A DNA stretch of 9,847 nucleotides, taken from the NCBI GenBank assembly GCA_946539625.1, contig CAMNHT010000033.1:1-9847 (forward strand). Reading direction: 5' to 3'. Position 1 is the first letter of the stretch. Each line of letters opens with the position of its first letter. The position numbers and the translations under genes were made by a program. The stretch comes from an uncultured Clostridia bacterium. Lineage in GTDB: Bacteria; Bacillota_A; Clostridia; Christensenellales; CAG-138. Below the pieces are notes generated by a model that was not told where the DNA came from, did no database searches, and was given only the letters and a program-made list of their open reading frames with translations. This document shows, in pieces, positions 6,257 through 9,847 of the stretch.

Positions 6257-7674
6257 TGGCGCACACACAGGAAACGATCCACGCAATCGTGGAACAGCAG
6301 CGGGCGTTCTTTCGTACCGGCAAAACGCTCGACGTAAACTTCCGCATCGAACAGCTGAAAAAGCTCAAACAGGCGGTGCTCGACCACCGGGAAATGCTCG
6401 AAGCGGCGCTTTATGAGGACCTCAACAAAAGCCCGATCGAGGCGTATCTTGTGGATCTCGGACCGGTGATCGTCGAGGTCAACGAGATCCTCAGGGGGAT
6501 CCGAAAATGGGCGCGTCCCGAGCATCATTTTTCGGGACTGATGTGCTTTCCGAGTACGTCGACGAAGGTTTATAAGATGCCGTACGGCGTGTCGCTCATC
6601 ATCTCGCCGTTCAATTTCCCGATCCTTTTGACGCTCGGCGTGCTCGCGGCAAGCATCTCAGGCGGGAACACCGCGGTTTTAAAGACAAGCTCGAAGTCCG
6701 CGGCATGTACGAAAGCGCTTCAAAAGATGATCGCCGACACCTTCCCGCCGGAGTATGTGACGGTCGTCGACGGCGGGCACGACGTGGCGGACATGTGCCT
6801 CTCTGAACGCTTTGACAAGATCTTTTATACCGGCTCGCCCGCGGTCGCAAAGCATGTGCTCGAACTGGCGTCAAAGAATCTCACCTCGGTCGCGCTGGAG
6901 CTCGGCGGGGAGACGGGAAACTGGTGCATCGTGCGTAAGGATGCGGATCTAAAAGACGCCGCGCGCAAGATCGCATTTTTCAAGCTCTGCAACGCCGGAC
7001 AGATTTGCATCAACATCAACCAGATCGCGGTCGCCGAGGAGGTCGCGAAACCTTTTTTGGACGCGCTGAAAGCCGAATTCATCCGGCAGATCGGCGAACG
7101 GGCGGAGGAGAACCCGGAATACCCGAAGCTCATCACCGAAAAGGTCTATGAAAAGTGCGAAACCCTGACGGAACAGTACCGCGACCGCGTGATCTTCGGC
7201 GGCACGGGCAACCGCGAAGCCGTGAAGTTTTCGCCGACGGTCATCTATCCGGTCGGGATCGACGAGGACATCGTAAAGCACGAGCTGTTCTGTCCACTGC
7301 TGCCGGTCGTGCCGTTCCGTGACGCGGAGGTCGAGGCACTTCTTGAAGTGATCGGAGAAAGAGAACATCCGCTTTCCATGTACGTGTTCACGTCGGACAA
7401 AAAGTGGGCAAAGCGCGTGATGAAAACGCTTCAGTTCGGCGGCGGGTGCGTAAACGAGGTCTGCATCCACATGATGGTGAAAGGCGTTCCGTTCAACGGC
7501 ACGGGGCATTCCGGCATGGGCGCGTACCACGGCGAGTGGGGCTTTCGCGAATTCACGCATCCGCAGACGGTCCTGTTCGGCAAAACGCATATGAACCTGC
7601 CGCTGCGCGAGCATCCGTATTCCGGCAGGGCGGGCGTACGGAAACGTAAGCTCTTAAAGTGGTTCGAACGCTGA
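6256..7674 (+). CDS. Aldehyde dehydrogenase, ALDH3 (fatty/aromatic aldehyde) type
   Basis: A 472-residue NAD(P)-dependent aldehyde dehydrogenase. Its ATG overlaps the SDR stop (TGATG) by one base, with a G-rich site (6242-6248) upstream. Diagnostic residues are all present: oxyanion Asn N120 in SPFNFP, FYTGS (190-194) in the cofactor site, the general base E215 in LELGG, the nucleophile C251 in NAGQICIN, and E343 in the HELFCP cofactor-ribose motif. The ending FNGTGHSGMGAYHGEWGF, at about 413-430, is the ALDH3-type signature. Length fits soluble bacterial ALDH3 enzymes; there is no C-terminal membrane anchor such as eukaryotic fatty aldehyde dehydrogenases have. The residues after LELGG (ETGNW) differ from the common KSP. 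The expected reaction is aldehyde to carboxylate, following the alcohol/carbonyl chemistry of the SDR. The family is certain; the substrate is not. Confidence 0.93.
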   Translation: MAHTQETIHAIVEQQRAFFRTGKTLDVNFRIEQLKKLKQAVLDHREMLEAALYEDLNKSPIEAYLVDLGPVIVEVNEILRGIRKWARPEHHFSGLMCFPSTSTKVYKMPYGVSLIISPFNFPILLTLGVLAASISGGNTAVLKTSSKSAACTKALQKMIADTFPPEYVTVVDGGHDVADMCLSERFDKIFYTGSPAVAKHVLELASKNLTSVALELGGETGNWCIVRKDADLKDAARKIAFFKLCNAGQICININQIAVAEEVAKPFLDALKAEFIRQIGERAEENPEYPKLITEKVYEKCETLTEQYRDRVIFGGTGNREAVKFSPTVIYPVGIDEDIVKHELFCPLLPVVPFRDAEVEALLEVIGEREHPLSMYVFTSDKKWAKRVMKTLQFGGGCVNEVCIHMMVKGVPFNGTGHSGMGAYHGEWGFREFTHPQTVLFGKTHMNLPLREHPYSGRAGVRKRKLLKWFER

Positions 7675-7679
7675 GTCGG

Positions 7680-7696
7680 CGTCAAAAATCTTGACG
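7680..7696. repeat. Short inverted repeat upstream of the transporter gene
   Basis: cgtcaa (7680-7685) and ttgacg (7691-7696) form a perfect 6-bp inverted repeat around a 5-base spacer, and the right arm coincides with the likely -35 box. The heptamer ggcgtca also occurs twice (7678-7684 and 7702-7708). There is no T tract, so this is more likely an operator than a terminator for the aldehyde dehydrogenase operon. Confidence 0.4.
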
Positions 7697-7720
7697 AAAC
7701 AGGCGTCAGCATGATATTGT
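7691..7720 (+). promoter_or_regulatory. Putative promoter of the Na+/phosphate cotransporter-like gene
   Basis: TTGACG (7691-7696, 5 of 6 to consensus) is followed after 18 bases by TATTGT (7715-7720), or after 16 bases by GATATT (7713-7718). The stretch is locally AT-rich in GC-rich surroundings and lies in the 85-base gap between the aldehyde dehydrogenase and the transporter. The -10 choice is uncertain. No clear Pho-box repeats were recognised. Confidence 0.45.
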
Positions 7721-7759
7721 ATATTATGTTTGATTCCGTTTACTTTTGAGGGCTTTCAT

Positions 7760-9667
7760 ATGGATTTTTTTCAAGTAATATCGCTTTTGGGCGGGCTTGC
7801 CATGTTCCTGTACGGCATGCGGCTGATGGGCGATTCTCTCAAGGAAAACTCATCGGGTACGCTGAAACGCGCGATGAGCAAGGTCACGAACAACCCGATC
7901 AAGGCATTTATCCTCGGAGTACTGGTGACTGCGCTCATTCAGTCCTCGACGGCAACGATCGTCATTACGGCGGGTCTTGTCGGCGCGGGGATTCTGACGC
8001 TGCATCAGTCGCTCGGCATCATCATCGGCGCAAACGTCGGCACCACAGTGACCGGTCAGATCATCCGGCTGCTGGATATCGACTCCTCCGGCTCGTCGGT
8101 CCTGCGCTTTTTCCAGCCGTCCACGTTAGCGCCCATCGCACTCATCATCGGCATCGTGCTGATCATGACGAGTTTCTTCAAAAACTCACGTTCCGTCGGA
8201 AACATCGCGATCGGTTTCGGCATCCTGTTTTCGGGACTTCTCAACATGACCGGCGCGGTCAATTCCCTTTCCGAATCCGGCGTATTTGAATCGCTGTTTT
8301 CAAAGCTCGGCGACAATCCGTTCCTCGGCTATGTAACCGGCGCGGGCGTTGCCTTCACGCTGCAGAGCTCCTCGGCGACCGTCGGTATTTTGCAGGCGTT
8401 TTCCCAATCCGGCAAGCTGATGTTCAAGTCGATTTATTCGGTCATCGTCGGCGTCTATCTCGGCGACTGTGTGACCACCGCTATCGTCATCTCCATCGGT
8501 TCAAAAGCGGAAGCGCGCCGCGTCGGCGTCGTCAATATTCTTTATAACCTCGGCAAGTCGATTCTCGTTCTGCTCGTCGTGACGATCGTGCACAAGGTCG
8601 GACTTTTGGATAAGCTGTGGGAAAAGACCGCCAACTCCGGCATGATCGCAAATACCAACACGATCTTCAATCTCGGCTGCGCGCTTGCGCTGCTGCCGGC
8701 GACGGGACTGTTCGAAAAGCTCGGGACAAAGCTGGTCAGGGACAAGCCTGCTAAGGATGGGAAGTACAAGGACGTGACCGACGGACTGAACCAGGTCTTC
8801 TTCAACACGCCCGCGCTTGCGCTGCAAAGCTGTTATAAGACGCTGCTTGCGATCTTTACCGCCGCGCGGACCAACATCGAAAAGTCCTTTGCCCTTCTGA
8901 ATCAGTACGATCCCGCCGTCCATAAGGAGATCCTTTCGGAAGAGGACGAGATCGACCGCATGACCGACATGCTCAGCAAGTATATGGTGAGCTTTCTCCC
9001 GCATCTTCAGATCGACAATCACGTCGCGATCCTGAATCAATACTACAAGGTCGCTTCGGAGTTCGAGCGCTTGGGCGATCACGCGGTGAACATCGCGAGG
9101 TTTGCGGAATCCATGAAAAAGAGCGGCACGCGCTTTTCGGAAAAAGCCGTTTCCGAGCTGGCGATCCTCGAAAAAGCGCTTTCGGAGATCCTGGATGAAA
9201 CGGAGCAGACATTCAAAAAGCGTGACGTTGCCGCCGCCGCGCGGATCGAGCCGCTTGTGCAGGTCGCGGGCGATCTCATCACGGCGCTGAAACGAAACCA
9301 CCTGAAGCGCATGAGCACGGGCGAATGCAACGCGTATGCGGACACGACGTTCTCGGACCTGCTCGTGGAATTCCACCGGATCGGCGACGTGTGCTCCAAC
9401 GTCGGAATTGCAACGCTCGTTCGTGTGTATCCCGAGCTTGCGGACCATGAGCATCTTCACTTCGAACAGATGCATGCCGGCGGGGACGAGACGTACGACG
9501 CAATGTATCGGCGCGTTTCGCAGCGGTATTTCTCGCTGCTGAATCAGCAGACCGAGCCGCCCGAAGAACCCGCAAAGGATGAATCCGCAAAGGACGAACC
9601 GACAATGGACGAACCCGCGCAGGAGAAACCCGCAGAGGCAGCGCCCGCCCCGCAGCCCGCGGAATAA
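7760..9667 (+). CDS. Na+/phosphate cotransporter family protein with C-terminal PhoU-like domain
   Basis: A 635-residue membrane protein. The ATG at 7760 has GAGGG (7748-7752) 7 bases upstream; the in-frame ATG at 7730 has none. Residues 1-320 hold the transport domain of the NptA/YjbB (Na/Pi-cotransporter II-related) type, with about eight hydrophobic segments. The inverted duplicated signature is visible as QSSTATIVITAG (61-72) and QSSSATVGILQAF (202-214). GANVGTTVTGQ (90-100) and GDCVTTAIV (235-243) are the paired loops after each repeat. Residues about 350-595 are helical and PhoU-like, with two copies of the metal-binding E-x2-R-x2-D-x3-N motif: E434/R437/D440/N444 and E537/R540/D543/N547. 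The last 35 residues are an acidic, Pro-rich repetitive tail. It probably moves phosphate with sodium, with the PhoU part sensing or gating. A role in export or in transport of another anion cannot be excluded. A strong terminator follows. Confidence 0.9.
   Translation: MDFFQVISLLGGLAMFLYGMRLMGDSLKENSSGTLKRAMSKVTNNPIKAFILGVLVTALIQSSTATIVITAGLVGAGILTLHQSLGIIIGANVGTTVTGQIIRLLDIDSSGSSVLRFFQPSTLAPIALIIGIVLIMTSFFKNSRSVGNIAIGFGILFSGLLNMTGAVNSLSESGVFESLFSKLGDNPFLGYVTGAGVAFTLQSSSATVGILQAFSQSGKLMFKSIYSVIVGVYLGDCVTTAIVISIGSKAEARRVGVVNILYNLGKSILVLLVVTIVHKVGLLDKLWEKTANSGMIANTNTIFNLGCALALLPATGLFEKLGTKLVRDKPAKDGKYKDVTDGLNQVFFNTPALALQSCYKTLLAIFTAARTNIEKSFALLNQYDPAVHKEILSEEDEIDRMTDMLSKYMVSFLPHLQIDNHVAILNQYYKVASEFERLGDHAVNIARFAESMKKSGTRFSEKAVSELAILEKALSEILDETEQTFKKRDVAAAARIEPLVQVAGDLITALKRNHLKRMSTGECNAYADTTFSDLLVEFHRIGDVCSNVGIATLVRVYPELADHEHLHFEQMHAGGDETYDAMYRRVSQRYFSLLNQQTEPPEEPAKDESAKDEPTMDEPAQEKPAEAAPAPQPAE
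9566..9640 (+). repeat. 15-bp coding minisatellite (five units) in the transporter tail
   Basis: Five consecutive in-frame 15-base units (9566, 9581, 9596, 9611, 9626) encode variants of the pentapeptide E-P-A-K-D: EPAKD, ESAKD, EPTMD, EPAQE, KPAEA. The units diverge toward the 3' end. Because the unit is a multiple of three, gain or loss of copies would change tail length without breaking the frame. The tail is cytosolic or exposed after the PhoU-like domain and is predicted to be disordered. Confidence 0.85.
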
Positions 9668-9679
9668 AGCCAAAAATGA

Positions 9680-9717
9680 AAAGGGATGTTAAGCGTCGAT
9701 TCTTAACATCCTTTTTT
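9680..9717 (+). terminator. Rho-independent terminator after the transporter gene
   Basis: ggatgttaag (9684-9693) pairs perfectly with cttaacatcc (9702-9711) around an 8-base loop. The stem is followed by six T residues (9712-9717), and the A-rich bases before it (9680-9682) can pair with the T tract, so it may also work for transcription from the right. It begins 12 bases after the stop codon. Confidence 0.92.
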
Positions 9718-9748
9718 ATGGACTTTGCGGACCGCGGCATTGCGCTTT

Positions 9749-9822
9749 CACTGCAAATCCGTTGCAGTGCCCCCTCATCAGTCAACTCTGTTGACAGCTT
9801 CTCCGCCCGAAAGGGGAGAAGC
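9749..9822. repeat. Cluster of three hairpins, probable dispersed palindromic (REP/MITE-like) element
   Basis: Three perfect hairpins follow one another: cactgcaa/ttgcagtg (9749-9756 with 9762-9769), gtcaac/gttgac (9781-9786 with 9790-9795) and gcttctcc/ggagaagc (9797-9804 with 9815-9822). No open reading frame uses the region and no T tract follows. Arrays of this type, ending in a ctccgcccgaaaggggag-like stem, resemble intergenic repeats common in clostridial genomes. That resemblance is from memory and unverified. The element may continue past the right edge of the window. Confidence 0.55.
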
Positions 9823-9847
9823 CACTGTATAAACCGGTTTCGTCTCT

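Noticed and set aside
3364..7674. Bile acid 7-dehydroxylation (bai) operon
   Set aside because: The first enzyme resembles BaiCD/BaiH, but no CoA ligase, BaiE dehydratase or CoA transferase is nearby, and ALDH3 is not part of that operon.
8501..9673. 390-codon open frame on the minus strand opposite the transporter
   Set aside because: It is antisense to a clearly functional Na/Pi-PhoU protein, has a biased Arg/His/Leu-rich composition typical of GC-rich shadow frames, and has no recognisable domain.

Overview
The window looks like a chromosomal segment of a GC-rich anaerobic Firmicute, probably a gut-type clostridium. That placement is inference. It rests on strong purine-rich ribosome binding sites before almost every gene, sigma-A-like promoters, an old-yellow-enzyme/[4Fe-4S] reductase of the kind common in Clostridia, and palindromic intergenic repeats at the right end. 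There is no rRNA, tRNA or CRISPR array.

Layout. (1) 1-1267, minus strand: all but the C-terminal end of a COG2509-type FAD-dependent dehydrogenase, with its own promoter at 1303-1331. (2) About 1332-3350: an AT-rich island, clearly different in base composition from both flanks. It starts with two unrelated short tandem duplications (16 bp x2 and 19 bp x2) and a promoter with a perfect TATAAT. It then carries two co-directional genes: a 209-aa protein with a canonical HEPN ribonuclease motif (RNKIEH) and a 400-aa protein built as N-terminal membrane anchor, coiled coil, Mrr-like PD-(D/E)XK nuclease and a small C-terminal domain. No methyltransferase or specificity subunit is present. (3) 3364-7674: a tight three-gene metabolic operon of an OYE/2,4-dienoyl-CoA reductase-like flavoenzyme with [4Fe-4S], FAD and NAD(P) domains, a short-chain dehydrogenase and an ALDH3-type aldehyde dehydrogenase. 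(4) 7760-9667: a Na+/phosphate cotransporter-like protein with a fused PhoU-like domain and a repetitive acidic tail, closed by a strong intrinsic terminator. (5) 9740-9847: an intergenic stretch of consecutive hairpins resembling a dispersed palindromic repeat.

How the parts relate. The HEPN/nuclease pair has the hallmarks of a horizontally acquired defence module: compositional shift, gene pairing, a predicted RNase next to a predicted DNase, and insertion between two divergently transcribed housekeeping-like genes. It is the best candidate here for an under-described system. The three-enzyme operon would reduce an enone or enoyl-CoA type substrate and interconvert alcohol, aldehyde and acid; its substrate cannot be read from sequence. 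The transporter is probably a separate transcription unit for phosphate or other anion homeostasis.
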